A stretch of 64,000 bases of DNA from contig NZ_NETK01000001.1 in NCBI RefSeq assembly GCF_002343915.1, forward strand, positions 2,170,001 to 2,234,000. Reading direction: 5' to 3'. The DNA is from Nannocystis exedens (lineage in GTDB: Bacteria > Myxococcota_A > Polyangia > Nannocystales > Nannocystaceae). The notes under the pieces were generated by a model that had not been told where the DNA came from, searched no databases, and was given only the letters and a program-made list of their open reading frames with translations. Position numbers and translations under genes: made by a program. How positions within the stretch are numbered: the stretch's first letter is position 1; each line of letters opens with the position of its first letter. Positions 54,129 to 63,900 of this stretch are shown piece by piece.

Positions 54129-54146
54129 CGCCGGGGCACCCCGGCG
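54129..54146 (+). terminator. Tight GC hairpin after the 251-residue lipoprotein gene
   Basis: CGCCGGGG (54129-54136) and CCCCGGCG (54139-54146) are perfect complements with CA between, 12 bases after the stop. A second element with ACCTG/CAGGT arms at 54162-54181 belongs to the recurrent hairpin family. Confidence 0.55.
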
Positions 54147-54850
54147 AGGCTTCCCGGAAGAACCTGCTCCGACGGACAGGTCCCTGCTTTGCCTGCGGCC
54201 TGGCGGTGCTCGCCGGGCTGGCCCATTTCGCGCGGCGCAATACGGCCAGCGCTCCGCGCCGAGGCGATCCGGCGCACCGGAAGATCGATTCGCCCACCAC
54301 GCACCGCGGCAACACGCGCCGACGAACGAGCGACACGGACAGGCTTTGCGGCGAGAGGGCTTGCATCGGGGCGGGCGCCCCCACCAGACGCGAGCCCCTC
54401 TCGTCCGCGGCATATGCGGCGAACGAGACGCGGGGGCGACCGCCTCGCGGACGGAGGCGCGCGACCCCAAACGGCGCGTTCGCGGCGCTTGCTCGAGCCG
54501 GCACGAGCCCGGCGTCGGGCGCCCTCCTTAGGGGTGCTGCATGGGCGCTGCGGGGGCGGACCGACGAGCGCGCCGATGCCGACGACGTCGAGCAGTTCCC
54601 GCGCTGCTGCGCCGCGTGACGGTCGGAGCCGCGAGCCGGGCGACGTGCCCGCTCGGGCGCCTTCGCACGGGTCGTCGCCACCCGATCGAAATTTTCTTCG
54701 CGACGACGCAATTGATCGGTCGACCCATACGCACTGTCCCTGCGAGGGCGGCGGGCGAGCCACCCGGACGGCCCATGAGGCCGGGTCCTCGCTCCCCGCC
54801 CCCGCGCTCCGAGCCGGAGCACCTCACCCCTAACGAAGAGGAAAACCATC
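54147..54850. other. 704-base stretch without a supported gene
   Basis: Apart from the ACCTG/CAGGT hairpin near its start, nothing coding is convincing on either strand. An AT-rich pocket at 54687-54725 (with AAATTTTCTTCG and CAATTGATCGG) is a likely promoter area for the small secreted Cys-rich protein that follows. Confidence 0.4.
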
Positions 54851-55147
54851 ATGCGTATCATCAAGTCGCTCTCCGTCCTCGCCGCTCCCCTGTTCTTCGG
54901 TGTGTTCGCCTTCGGGTCCAGCACCGCACAAGCTGCCCCCTGCTGCAGCGCGCCGATGTGCCAAACGGACCCGCCGCACCCGTGGTGCGCTCTGTGCGAC
55001 GAGGATTGCTCCGACGACGAGGCCGAGATCAGCCTCATCGAGGATCCGGCCTACGACGAGGTCGAGGCCGTCTGCCGTTACGTCGCCGAGGCGACCCCGA
55101 GCCCGGCCGAGAACCCCGCGCCCGCCCCCGAGAGCGTCCGGCGCTAA
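54851..55147 (+). CDS. Small secreted Cys-rich protein
   Basis: The 98-residue protein has a clear signal peptide (MRIIKSLSVLAAPLFFGVFAF, cleavage after AQA) and a mature part of about 70 residues. It starts APCCSAPMCQTDPPHPWCALCDEDC by residue order: six Cys in the first 25 mature residues plus one later (VCRYV), then an acidic and Pro-rich tail. GAAGAGG lies about ten bases before the ATG. It resembles no family I know. The Cys spacing could form disulfides or bind metal outside the cell. Confidence 0.7.
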   Translation: MRIIKSLSVLAAPLFFGVFAFGSSTAQAAPCCSAPMCQTDPPHPWCALCDEDCSDDEAEISLIEDPAYDEVEAVCRYVAEATPSPAENPAPAPESVRR

Positions 55148-55161
55148 TGCCATCAAGCGGC

Positions 55162-55195
55162 ATCCCGGCGAAGGGCCACCGCCCGCCGCCGGGAT
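55162..55195. terminator. Hairpin between the Cys-rich gene and the lanthipeptide operon end
   Basis: ATCCCGGCG (55162-55170) pairs perfectly with CGCCGGGAT (55187-55195) over a 16-base loop, 14 bases after the Cys-rich gene stop. The rest of the region to 55492 holds no supported gene. Confidence 0.5.
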
Positions 55196-55492
55196 CCGCG
55201 TCAGCGCTGCCGCCTCGACGCCGAGAGCATGAACGTGAGGACCCAGGCCTTCGCGCCGCGCGAACGATCCGGCTTGTGCACGCCCCCGGCAACGCCGGGG
55301 AGGGCCTCGGCCCTCGCCGCTTCATCAGGCCGCGAGCCGCTCGCGACCCACGGCAGCTCGATCCACATCGAACGCCGGTGACGACTCCCACGGGGCAGCT
55401 CCGGCAGCGACGCGCGTGGCGCGAGCGGACCGCTCGCGCCACGCCTGATTTCTCGACACGATCGATGCGCCTGCAGGTGAGCCTCAATTACT

Positions 55493-56530
55493 CTACGCCG
55501 AGGATCCTGGCCGGCGAGCGCCCAGCTCGACGAGCCGTTCCTTGCACGCGACGGTATGGGGATGATCAGCGCCGAGCGCGGCGTCCAGCACCCGCCAGGC
55601 GCGTGCCAGCAATGCCCGGGCGCTTCGCAGATCACCCTGCTCCGCGCACAGGCCGCCCAGATGCGCGCGGAACAGGGCCGTCTGGGGGCTCGACGCGCCG
55701 ACCGTGCGGTCCATGATGTGCAAACATCGGCGATAGAGCCCGGTCGCCTCGGCGAGCTTGCCCCGCTCGTGGCAGGCGACCGCCAGATTCCCCAGGACAA
55801 ATCCGACTTCGTAGTGATCCGGACCCAGCGTCCTCTCAAAAATAGCGAGCGTCCGCCGGTACAGGCGCTCCGCCTCCGCGAACCGATCCTGGCCGTGAAG
55901 AATCGCCGCCAACGCCCCGAGGTCTTGCCCCGTCCGTGGATGGTCTCGACCCACGAGTCGCTGGACGAGCGCGAGCCCCTTGCGCGTGAACGCCTCGGCC
56001 CGAATCAACCGACCCCGGGCGTGATCGAGCCCGCCGAGGTTGTGATACAGCGTCGCTCGAAGCCATCGAGCCGCGACGCTTCGATCGCGGAGCGCGAGCG
56101 CCTGGCGGTAACACCGCTGCGCCTGGCGGAAGTTCCCGAGGTACTTGTGGAGCATGCCGAGCTCGTTGAGCACGCCTGCGCGGTCCAACCGTCCGAGTCG
56201 GCCGCGTCCGAGAGCGATCACCTGGCGCTGAACGACCAGCGCCTCCGCATACGCCCCGAGGTTCATCAGGCTCATGCTGATCAGCCGCAAGAGCCTGATC
56301 CGCGTGGGACCGAGCTCGGAGCGGCGTGAGAGCGCCGGCATGGCCTCCAGGGCGCGTCGCGCCGTCATCCAGGCGGTGCGGAATTCATTGCTTCCGAACG
56401 CACGCGCGGCCGCGTCCGCGAGGGCGTTCACCCTGCGGATCGGGTCGTCCTCACGGCTGGTCCGTTCCTTCGGCACGGCGGTACCCGGCGCGAGGTTCGA
56501 TGGAACGCGGGCGCGGCTCGTGTGGATCAT
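55493..56530 (-). CDS. TPR protein in the lanthipeptide operon
   Basis: The 345-residue protein is made of tetratricopeptide repeats of the 42-residue kinesin-light-chain type: repeated A-x-x-LGP-DHx-x-T or V starts and LGxLxxxxGxxxxAxxxxRRxLxI cores are visible from about residue 90 to 330. The start overlaps the second LanB gene stop by four bases (ATGA), so it is translationally coupled and should act with the lanthipeptide enzymes, perhaps as a scaffold or precursor carrier. No signal peptide is present. A role for TPR proteins in class I lanthipeptide making is not established. Confidence 0.75.
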   Translation of the reverse strand: MIHTSRARVPSNLAPGTAVPKERTSREDDPIRRVNALADAAARAFGSNEFRTAWMTARRALEAMPALSRRSELGPTRIRLLRLISMSLMNLGAYAEALVVQRQVIALGRGRLGRLDRAGVLNELGMLHKYLGNFRQAQRCYRQALALRDRSVAARWLRATLYHNLGGLDHARGRLIRAEAFTRKGLALVQRLVGRDHPRTGQDLGALAAILHGQDRFAEAERLYRRTLAIFERTLGPDHYEVGFVLGNLAVACHERGKLAEATGLYRRCLHIMDRTVGASSPQTALFRAHLGGLCAEQGDLRSARALLARAWRVLDAALGADHPHTVACKERLVELGARRPGSSA

Positions 56531-58953
56531 GCTTCGGCCTCGCGGCGAGCGGCGGCGTGATGGTCTCGCGACTCGTGGACGCGCTCGAGGAAGTCGTAGA
56601 GCACCATCTCCTGGGCGCGCAGCGCTCCGCGCAGCAGGCGATTCAAATGGAGGTGAATGACGCTGGAGGCGAACGCGGAGAGCGGGACCGCGAGGCGGCC
56701 CTCGGCCGCGAGCGCCCGGAGCCTTGCCGCGATGGGGACGATGTGCTTCGAGCGGCGCTCGAGGAGCTCGATGCATGGCGCGAGGGGATGGCTCGCGGGG
56801 TTTGCTTCGTGCATGGACGTCCCGGCGGGCGGGCACGCTCCGGCGGCCGTGAACAGGGCGTCGATGGCGGCTCGTTCCGCGCGGTATTTGCTGCCGACCT
56901 GATCGAGGAGCTTCCGGTCGGCGCGGAATTCGGAGGCATAGCTGCTCCGCAGATCGTGCACCACCTGGCGCCGTGAGCTGCCGGCGAGGCCCAGATCGTC
57001 GAGCAGCCGATCGGCGCCGAGGAGCGCCAGCCGCCCGCGCGCGACGTGGCGGGCCTCGCCGGCGACGCGCCGGAGGATCCCCAGGACCGCCTCGCTATCG
57101 ACGTGGAAGAGCAGCTCCGCGAGCTCGATCCCCTCGGGCCCGCCGTAGCGTTCGATCTCGCGGACGTACGTGTCGAGCTCGACCCGCCAGAGACCTCCCT
57201 CGCGACGCCAGGGTGCGGTGGCCCGCTCGATCGCCGGCAGAACCTCGGCGAGGAGCTGCGCGGGCGCGCCGCGCAGGCGCAGCCTGAGGTGGTGGTCCGG
57301 GTCGGCGTACCGGATGAAGAACCACTGGGTGACGACTCCCGCCGCCCGCGCTGCCTCGAGCACCGGCGCCAGGGCGATCAAGAGGTCGTCGAGCAACCCA
57401 TCGCTGGCGTAGAGCTTGACGAACAGCCACTCGGAGCCCGGGGGAAACCGCCGCGTCACCGGTCGGCGCTCCCCGGCCGGGGACGGCACGTGCGCGCGTG
57501 GCGATGGGCGATGGAGGGACTCCTGGGTGCGCGAGCCTCGTATCAAGGGAATGAGGACCTCCTGTGCGAGGACATGGTCGGGGGGCTCGCGGCGCTGTCC
57601 CGCGTCCGGTGACTCATCCCTCCTCGATGCATCGACCTCGAACGAAGCCACGGGGTGCTCGATCAGCGTGAGCGCCTGAACGCGCTCGGCCCGGCGCCCG
57701 AGCGCTTCGATGCCGGCCGGGTCGTCGAACCGAAGCAGGACCGGCGTCGCTCCCCCTGGCCGTGCGAGCAGGACCGCGTCGGGGAACGCGAACCGCTGGC
57801 GCAGCAGCTCGACCGCCCGTCTCAGCGCGGCGCCCGACCGTCCCCGGAGAGCGGCCAGGTCGTCGTCATCGAGGTGCCAGCGAGCCCATGCGAGCACCAG
57901 GCGGCCGAGCCGGACGCGCGGGAGGAAGCGTGCTGCAGCGAGCGGACCCCACGAGAACCCGAGGGACGGCGCGTTCTGCTCGCGGAGCCGCGCAAGCAGG
58001 GCGGAATCCACGGACCATGCAGCCTCGCCGGCCGCGCCCGGCAAGGGGTATGCATTCACGCTCCACCCCAACTGTCGTGATCGAAGCACGAGGCGCGCGC
58101 CCTCGGCCGAGAGGGCGAGATCCTCGACCGGCAGGATCGGGATGTCGTCGGGACCCGAGGGGCGAACGTCCTCGTCATGAGCCCACGCAGGCGGCGTGAC
58201 GAACACCGGGGCGGGCCCTTCAGGATCGAGCTCCATCTCGCGCGCGCGCAGCTCCGCGAGCCTCGCGTGCAGGTCGGCAGCCGGTGACGCCTCCAGGGCA
58301 CCCAGCCTATCGCGCAGGGCAGCGGTCGCCGGGCCGGCCACGGCGTCGATCGCGAGCATGTGCGCGTGCGCCTCCGTCGTTGCGTCGCGAGGGAGCCATT
58401 GGGCGCGGACAGCGACGCTGGGCACGCGGGGGTGACCGCGCTCCAGGCCATCGGTCCGACGCGCCAGCGCAGCCCGATCGGCGGGCCCGAGCACGAGTTC
58501 GCGCGCGTCGCCCAGCGAGGCGAGGCGCTGGAGGAGGTGGACGTGGATCGGGCCGAGCTCGGCGTCGGTGCGCGGCTCCTCGCTCGTCGCGGAGAGCATC
58601 CGTCGCGCCGCCCGCCCGAGGCCTCGCTCGTCGTCGAGGACCTCGGTGAGCGGCACCGCCTGCATCTCGTAACGACGCACGAACGCCTCGCGGAAGCGGC
58701 GCAGCTCGAGCGGTTCGTCGCGTGTCTGCCCGATTGCTTCGAAGAGCTCGACGGCGTCGATGAGCTCGCGGAGGAGCTCGGGATCGAAGGTCGCGTTCGC
58801 GGGCTCTCCGGGGAGCGAGCGTCGGTCGCGGCGTCGGGACGCGACCCCGGGCGCGAGCGGGCGCGGCGACCAGGCCGGCGGGTCGTCGGAGACGGGTCGC
58901 GTCAGGAAGAAGCCGGCGGGGTCCCAGTCGTCAGTTTTCGCGGAGCGTCCCAT
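56527..58953 (-). CDS. Second LanB-type protein: elimination domain with truncated N-terminal part
   Basis: The 808-residue protein starts inside what would be the middle of a LanB glutamylation domain (FREAFVRRYEMQAVPLTEVLDDERGLG near residue 85) and lacks the N-terminal R-x-TPFG region. The C-terminal 300 residues form a full elimination domain: PGSEWLFVKLY, WFFIRYADPDHHLRLRLRG (about 545-563), ERYGG (about 603), an FHVDSEAVL helix, and IHLHLNRLLRG (about 765). These carry the counterparts of the four NisB residues used for glutamate elimination (two Arg, one Arg, one His). It should convert glutamylated Ser/Thr to dehydro residues but not glutamylate them. It lies 66 bases after lanC and overlaps the TPR gene by four bases. 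Confidence 0.8.
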   Translation of the reverse strand: MGRSAKTDDWDPAGFFLTRPVSDDPPAWSPRPLAPGVASRRRDRRSLPGEPANATFDPELLRELIDAVELFEAIGQTRDEPLELRRFREAFVRRYEMQAVPLTEVLDDERGLGRAARRMLSATSEEPRTDAELGPIHVHLLQRLASLGDARELVLGPADRAALARRTDGLERGHPRVPSVAVRAQWLPRDATTEAHAHMLAIDAVAGPATAALRDRLGALEASPAADLHARLAELRAREMELDPEGPAPVFVTPPAWAHDEDVRPSGPDDIPILPVEDLALSAEGARLVLRSRQLGWSVNAYPLPGAAGEAAWSVDSALLARLREQNAPSLGFSWGPLAAARFLPRVRLGRLVLAWARWHLDDDDLAALRGRSGAALRRAVELLRQRFAFPDAVLLARPGGATPVLLRFDDPAGIEALGRRAERVQALTLIEHPVASFEVDASRRDESPDAGQRREPPDHVLAQEVLIPLIRGSRTQESLHRPSPRAHVPSPAGERRPVTRRFPPGSEWLFVKLYASDGLLDDLLIALAPVLEAARAAGVVTQWFFIRYADPDHHLRLRLRGAPAQLLAEVLPAIERATAPWRREGGLWRVELDTYVREIERYGGPEGIELAELLFHVDSEAVLGILRRVAGEARHVARGRLALLGADRLLDDLGLAGSSRRQVVHDLRSSYASEFRADRKLLDQVGSKYRAERAAIDALFTAAGACPPAGTSMHEANPASHPLAPCIELLERRSKHIVPIAARLRALAAEGRLAVPLSAFASSVIHLHLNRLLRGALRAQEMVLYDFLERVHESRDHHAAARREAEA

Positions 58954-59019
58954 GTTGGCCTTCGGTCTCCTCCCGGCGCGATGAACACGAACGACGACGC
59001 GTCGGTCCCCAGGCGAGGT

Positions 59020-60276
59020 TCACGTGTCGATCGGCAGTGCGGCGAGGATCCGTCCGTCCCATAGCGGGGCGCATGGAGTCGCAGCGGCCAGCAGCGCGAG
59101 GGCAATGCCATTGACCCCGGTCAAAAAGCTGCTGTCCTTGTCCCATGAATCGGTCCCCGCGTGGAAACTCAGGTACCCGGCGATGCCGGCGTCGGGTCGT
59201 TGCATCGCGAGCGCGCGCGCGAACCATGCGCGCGCCGTGTCCCGGAACACCTCGTCGCCCGTCGCCTGGAACAGCCGATTGTACAAGTGGCCGAGGCCCG
59301 CGGCGCCGTGGCAGATCCCGGCGTCGCGCACGTCGTGCGCGCCGTCGAGGCGTGATGCGCCCTGACGGGCGATGGCCAGCGCGTCGCGGGTCCAGCTCGG
59401 CTGATGCACGGCGTGTGCGGCGCTCCACAAGGCGACGGCGATGCCCGCGTCACCGTAGCACCACGCCAGGCGCGCCGCCTCCCCACGCTCACCGGGCCTT
59501 GTCGAGTACGGAAAGACCGACTCGCTGCCGGGTGGCAGGCGCTGGGCGAGGGTCCATGCGACGGCGCCGTCCAGCAGCGCGCGCGCGCGCGGCACTTCGA
59601 TCCCTGCGGCACAGACGGCGCCGAGCAGCGCGATGACCCCCGGGACCCCATGGGCGACGCCGAGGTCGTAGCCCGGGTCCTCGATCGGCCCGCCGGGGTT
59701 GCGATTGGGCCGCCACTCGCGCCGCGTACGCCAGGTTATTCCCTCGTCTCGTGGCTCCGCCGTCTCGCCGAGCCGCGCGACGACCTGGGCGAGGATCGTG
59801 GCCGCGCTCTCCCGGGGCAGGCGCTGCAGGGCGTACACACCGATGCCCACGAGGCCGGAGATCAGATCGTACGGCGCCGTCCACGGCGAGCGTGCGACGG
59901 TCCGCATCAACAAGGCGTCGACCGCCGCGTTGGGGTCGCCGTCGGCCTCGAACAGCCGACCGTGCAGGAGATCGATCGCCCAGCCGACGCCGGTGAGCCC
60001 GCCGAAGAGCGCCGCGCCGCGCTGGCCGTGGGCCCCGCTCCGGGTCGCGCGCTCGACGTATTGGAGCGCCTCGTCCTCGTATCCCTGTGCGGGCCACGCC
60101 TCCGCGAGGTGAGCGAAGAGCACCGCGTGCTCCGCGTCGATCGCCGCGTCGAGCCCTTCGCTCGGGGCTGCTCGTAGCGCGTCTGCGATCTGGCGCACCA
60201 CGGAAAGCGCTCGCGCTGCGTGCTCGGGTTCGAGGACGGGCGTCCACAATGGAGAGACGACACGGGGAGTGCTCAA
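59020..60276 (-). CDS. lanC: LanC-like lanthionine cyclase
   Basis: The 418-residue protein is an alpha/alpha toroid of the LanC family. The zinc ligands are visible in AWCYGDAG (Cys, about residue 271) and ICHGAAG (Cys-His, about 319-320), and the conserved GVAHGVPG and SFLTGVNGIALAL are present. It would close thioether rings by adding Cys thiols to dehydrated Ser/Thr of the precursor encoded divergently. The start is TTG 60276, the only sensible start before the first helix, with GGAAGGA nine bases upstream. It is the first gene of the lanC, second lanB, TPR operon. Confidence 0.9.
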   Translation of the reverse strand: MSTPRVVSPLWTPVLEPEHAARALSVVRQIADALRAAPSEGLDAAIDAEHAVLFAHLAEAWPAQGYEDEALQYVERATRSGAHGQRGAALFGGLTGVGWAIDLLHGRLFEADGDPNAAVDALLMRTVARSPWTAPYDLISGLVGIGVYALQRLPRESAATILAQVVARLGETAEPRDEGITWRTRREWRPNRNPGGPIEDPGYDLGVAHGVPGVIALLGAVCAAGIEVPRARALLDGAVAWTLAQRLPPGSESVFPYSTRPGERGEAARLAWCYGDAGIAVALWSAAHAVHQPSWTRDALAIARQGASRLDGAHDVRDAGICHGAAGLGHLYNRLFQATGDEVFRDTARAWFARALAMQRPDAGIAGYLSFHAGTDSWDKDSSFLTGVNGIALALLAAATPCAPLWDGRILAALPIDT

Positions 60277-60471
60277 GCCTCACGGTCCTTCCGCGCTGCG
60301 CCACTATCGGCGGTGTCAGCGTCCCACGATTCGCCGCCCCGCTCTACTCAAAAATAATCGCAAACGGCCCGGGGCAGTCCGAGCGAAATCGTCTGAAGCC
60401 CGAATGAGCCAGGACCCGATCCGGCCCACACCGACGCACACCGCCCCACGCACACAAAACGCGCATCTCTA

Positions 60472-60501
60472 TTCAGTGTTGCATGGATTCTGCTGTATGA
60501 T
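60472..60501 (+). promoter_or_regulatory. Probable promoter of the lanthipeptide precursor gene
   Basis: TTCAGT (60472-60477) and TATGAT (60496-60501) are 18 bases apart in an AT-rich pocket, giving a leader of about 90 bases before the precursor ATG. The -10 is good, the -35 moderate. The divergent lanC promoter must lie between here and 60277; a run of ATAATTTTT-like sequence (complement near 60348) is a candidate. Confidence 0.4.
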
Positions 60502-60599
60502 ACCCTCCCTTCTTGGTGCTTCGCCCGCCCGAGCTCGTGCCGGGAGCGGAGCACTCATGGGTGTCTGCGACTCTGTTGGATCGATTGGAGGTATCGACA

Positions 60600-60842
60600 A
60601 TGAACAAGAAGAAAGATATGGCCGCGCATCAGAATACCGAGACGACCGCGCCGAAGAAGCTGAAGAAGTTGAAGGTCGAGGTCGACGTCGCCCGCGAATT
60701 GAGCGACGAAGATCTGCAGCACGTCATGGGCGGGAGCGCGACCGAGACCTGCACCCTTTCGTGCTACACCGTGTGCTATCCCATTTACTGCAATCACAAC
60801 CAGGCGCCGCTGCGCCGTCCGATCGGCGCCGGGAGGCGCTGA
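60600..60842 (+). CDS. lanA: Class I lanthipeptide precursor
   Basis: The 80-residue peptide has a Lys-rich leader (KKLKKLKVEVD) and a leader end ELSDEDLQHVMGG, a double-glycine site (residues 44-45) typical of cleavage by a C39-type transporter peptidase. The 35-residue core holds six Ser/Thr (46, 48, 50, 52, 54, 57) and four Cys (51, 55, 59, 64) and ends in a basic tail (LRRPIGAGRR). Up to four lanthionine rings are possible, all in the first 19 core residues. There is no FNLD box as in nisin-type leaders. GGAGG lies eight bases before the ATG. Its position between lanC (divergent) and lanB (downstream) secures the role. Confidence 0.85.
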   Translation: MNKKKDMAAHQNTETTAPKKLKKLKVEVDVARELSDEDLQHVMGGSATETCTLSCYTVCYPIYCNHNQAPLRRPIGAGRR

Positions 60843-60863
60843 GAGGAGCTGCGCCGGCGCCTC
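60833..60863 (+). terminator. Attenuator-like hairpin across the precursor stop codon
   Basis: GAGGCGC (60833-60839) pairs perfectly with GCGCCTC (60857-60863) over a 17-base loop that contains the precursor stop codon (60840-60842). Such hairpins between a RiPP precursor and its enzyme gene usually let only part of the transcripts continue, giving excess precursor. Confidence 0.5.
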
Positions 60864-60982
60864 GCGGCGACCGAGGTGCGGCGCAGCGCTCTCCTCGTAC
60901 GCGAGGAGGTACCCGAAAGGCCGGCCGGTCCCGTCGTCCTGGTCGAAGCGATGTCGCGTGAAAGGCTCCGCAAGAGGTTCCC

Positions 60983-63900
60983 ATGAACCACCCGCTGCGC
61001 CCCCTCGGGTTCTTCGTCCTGCGCTCCCCATTGCTGCCGCTGGCGGAATGGTCGGATCCTGGACGGACGCTCGAGGGGCCAGCCGCCGCCGCAGCGGCGC
61101 CCGGCGGGGAGCATCGGGACGAGAGCGCCGACGGGGTCCTGGCGACGGCGCTCGAGCGTGACCGACTCCACCTCCGGCGCCAGCTCGCCGAGCTGCTGCT
61201 GCGGCCGGAGGTCCGCGAGGCCCTGTGGCTGGCTTCACCGGGGCTGTTCGATCGGCTCGGTGATTGGGCCGAGGCCCCCGGGAGCGAACGTGGTCAGGCC
61301 GTGGAACGCCCGCTGGTGCGCTATCACGCGCGAATGACCGGCCGCGCGACCCCCTTCGGGTTGTTCGCGGCGTGGTCGCTCGGCGACATCGACGACGAGA
61401 CGGCGCTGACGCTCGGACCGCGCGCGCACTATCAGCGCGTGAGCCGCCTCGACATGGGCTATGTCGGCGCCCTGTGTCGCGCCCTGGAGCAGCACCCGGC
61501 GCTCCTGTCCACGCTGGTCCTGCGGCCCAATACGAGCCTCTTTCGAGGGCTCGACCGGCTGCGCTACGTGGCCGTCGCGACCGCGCCGGGCGGCGGCCGG
61601 CGCTATCGCTTCATGGCCGCGCGCGGGACAGAGGCGCTGGACGAGACGCTCGATCGAGCCGCAGCGGGCGCGAGCCTCGACGCGCTCGCGCAGGGCCTCG
61701 TCGAGCCGGACATCAGCCTCGACGACGCGCGGGATTTCGTGCGCGAGCAGGTCCAGCACCAGATCCTCGAGACGGATCTCGCCCCGATGCTCACGGGCGG
61801 CGGCCCCGACGACGCGATCGCGTCGACGCTCGGCCGATGCACGGAGACGGCCCCGCTCGGCGCAGCGTTCGCAGAGGTTCGCAGCGAGCTCGCGGCCCTC
61901 GACGCCGCGGGCGTCGGCAACGACGTCGAGCGCTACCGTGCCATCGCCGGCCGGCTCTCGGCCCTCGTCCCGTCGGTCTCGATCGATCTCGCCCGCCTGT
62001 TCCAGGTCGACCTCATCAAACCTGCGGCAGGCGAGCGCCTCCGACTCGGCGGGCCGCCCCTGGCCGAGCTCCTGCGCGCCGTGGCGATCCTCCACCGAGT
62101 GAGCGGCGCTCCCCCGGCGGACGACCCGCTGTCGGCCTTCCGCGAGGCGTTCGTGCGGCGGTACGGCGATCGCCAGCTCCCGCTGGCCCAGCTCGTCGAC
62201 GACGACCTCGGCATCGCCTTCGAACGCGCCGACAGTGCGCTGCACATGCCGCTCGTGAAAGGCCTCTCCTTCCCCCCCACGCCGTCCCCTCGTCGTTGGG
62301 GCCGACGCGAGCGATTCCTCTATCGCCGCATCGGGCAGCTTCGCGGGCGCGGAGCCGCCGAGCCACCGCAACCATGGCACCTCTCGGAGGAAGATCTGCT
62401 GCGCCTCGAGGGAGGCGTCCCGCCACCGTTGCCGTCGACCCTGACCGCGATGGCGACGCTGGTCGCCGGCTCGCGCGCGGCCCTCGAAGCCGGCGAATTC
62501 CAGCTCCTGCTGCGAGGCGCCTTCGGTCCGTCGGCGGCCACCTTCTTCGGCCGCATGTGCCTCGGCTACCCCGAGCTCGACGAGCGGGTGCGCGCGGTGC
62601 TGCGGGCGGAAGAGGCGACCGATCCGGACGCGATCTTCGCCGAGATCGTGCACCTGCCGGAGGCGCGGGTCGGCAACGTCATCTGTCGCCCCGTGCTGCG
62701 CGACTACGAGATCCCGTACCTGGGCCGCTCGAGCGCTCCCGTGGATCGCCAGATCCCGATCACCGATCTGTGGGTGAGCGTTCGCGGCGATCGGGTGGTG
62801 CTCTGGTCGGCCCGGCTCGGGCGGCGCGTCCTCCCGCGGTTGACCAGCGCGCACAACTTCGCCATGCGGAACAACCTGCCGCTCTACCGCTTCCTCGGGT
62901 GGTTGCAGGGGCAAGGCGTCGCGAGTGCGCTGACCTGGAATTGGGGGGCGCTCGACGTGCTGCCCGCATTGCCGCGCGTGGTCGTCGGCCGCGCCGTGCT
63001 CGCGCGGGCCCAGTGGCGGGTCGAGCAGCATGAGCTCCGCGAGCTCGGGGCCGCCCGGGGAGACACGGCGCGCTTTCACCGGGTGCAGCGATGGCGCGCC
63101 CGTCGTCGGTTCCCGCGCCACGTCCTGCTGCAGGACGCCGACAACCTCCTGCCCGTCGATCTCGACAACGTGCTCTCCGTCGAGAGCTTCGTCCACCTGG
63201 TGAAGAACCGTGACGAAGCCGTGCTGCTCGAGATGTTCCCGGGACCCGACGAGCTCGTCGCCGAGGGGCCCGAGGGGCGCTTCGTGCATGAGCTCATGGT
63301 GCCGCTCGCCTCGGACGCCGGTGCCGGACAGCGCGAGGACGCTGGCGGCCGCCACGTCGTCGGGGCCGCGACGCAGCGGACGTGGGAGCACGGCTGGAGT
63401 TCGCTCCGACTCGAGGGCAGCAGCGCGGCGCTCGAGGGGGCGCTCCTGTACGCGGTGCCGCGGCTGCTCGGTGCGCCGGGAGCGGGCCGTTGGTGCTTCG
63501 TACGGACGTTCGACGCCGCCGGCGCAGCGATCGAGCTCTTCTTCGAACGCTCGACGGCCGAGGAGATCGCCGGGAAGCTCACCGAGATCGCGACGAGCCT
63601 CGCCCCTGCGCTCGACGAGGGGCGGCTCTCCCGGCTGTCGGTCTGCCGTGACGGCCCCCCGCCGTTTGACGCCGGCGCGATGTGGGGCAGCACGGCGGAG
63701 ATCATGGCGGACCTGTTTCATCACGACAGTGTGGCCGCGCTCCACTTGCTCCGCGTGGTGCCAGCGGAGGAGCCGGCGCGGCCACGGCTGGCGGCTCACA
63801 GCCTGGCGCGGTTGTCGACGGCGCTGCGGCTCGATGGACCGACGCGAACCCGGGTCGCACGTGCCGCGCTCGGGCCCGGCTTCGCCACTGCCGGGCCAGG

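Noticed and set aside
54206..54619. Open frame of 137 residues in the gap after the 251-residue lipoprotein
   Set aside because: Arg/Ala/Thr-rich without conserved motif, no ribosome binding site, third-position bias absent.
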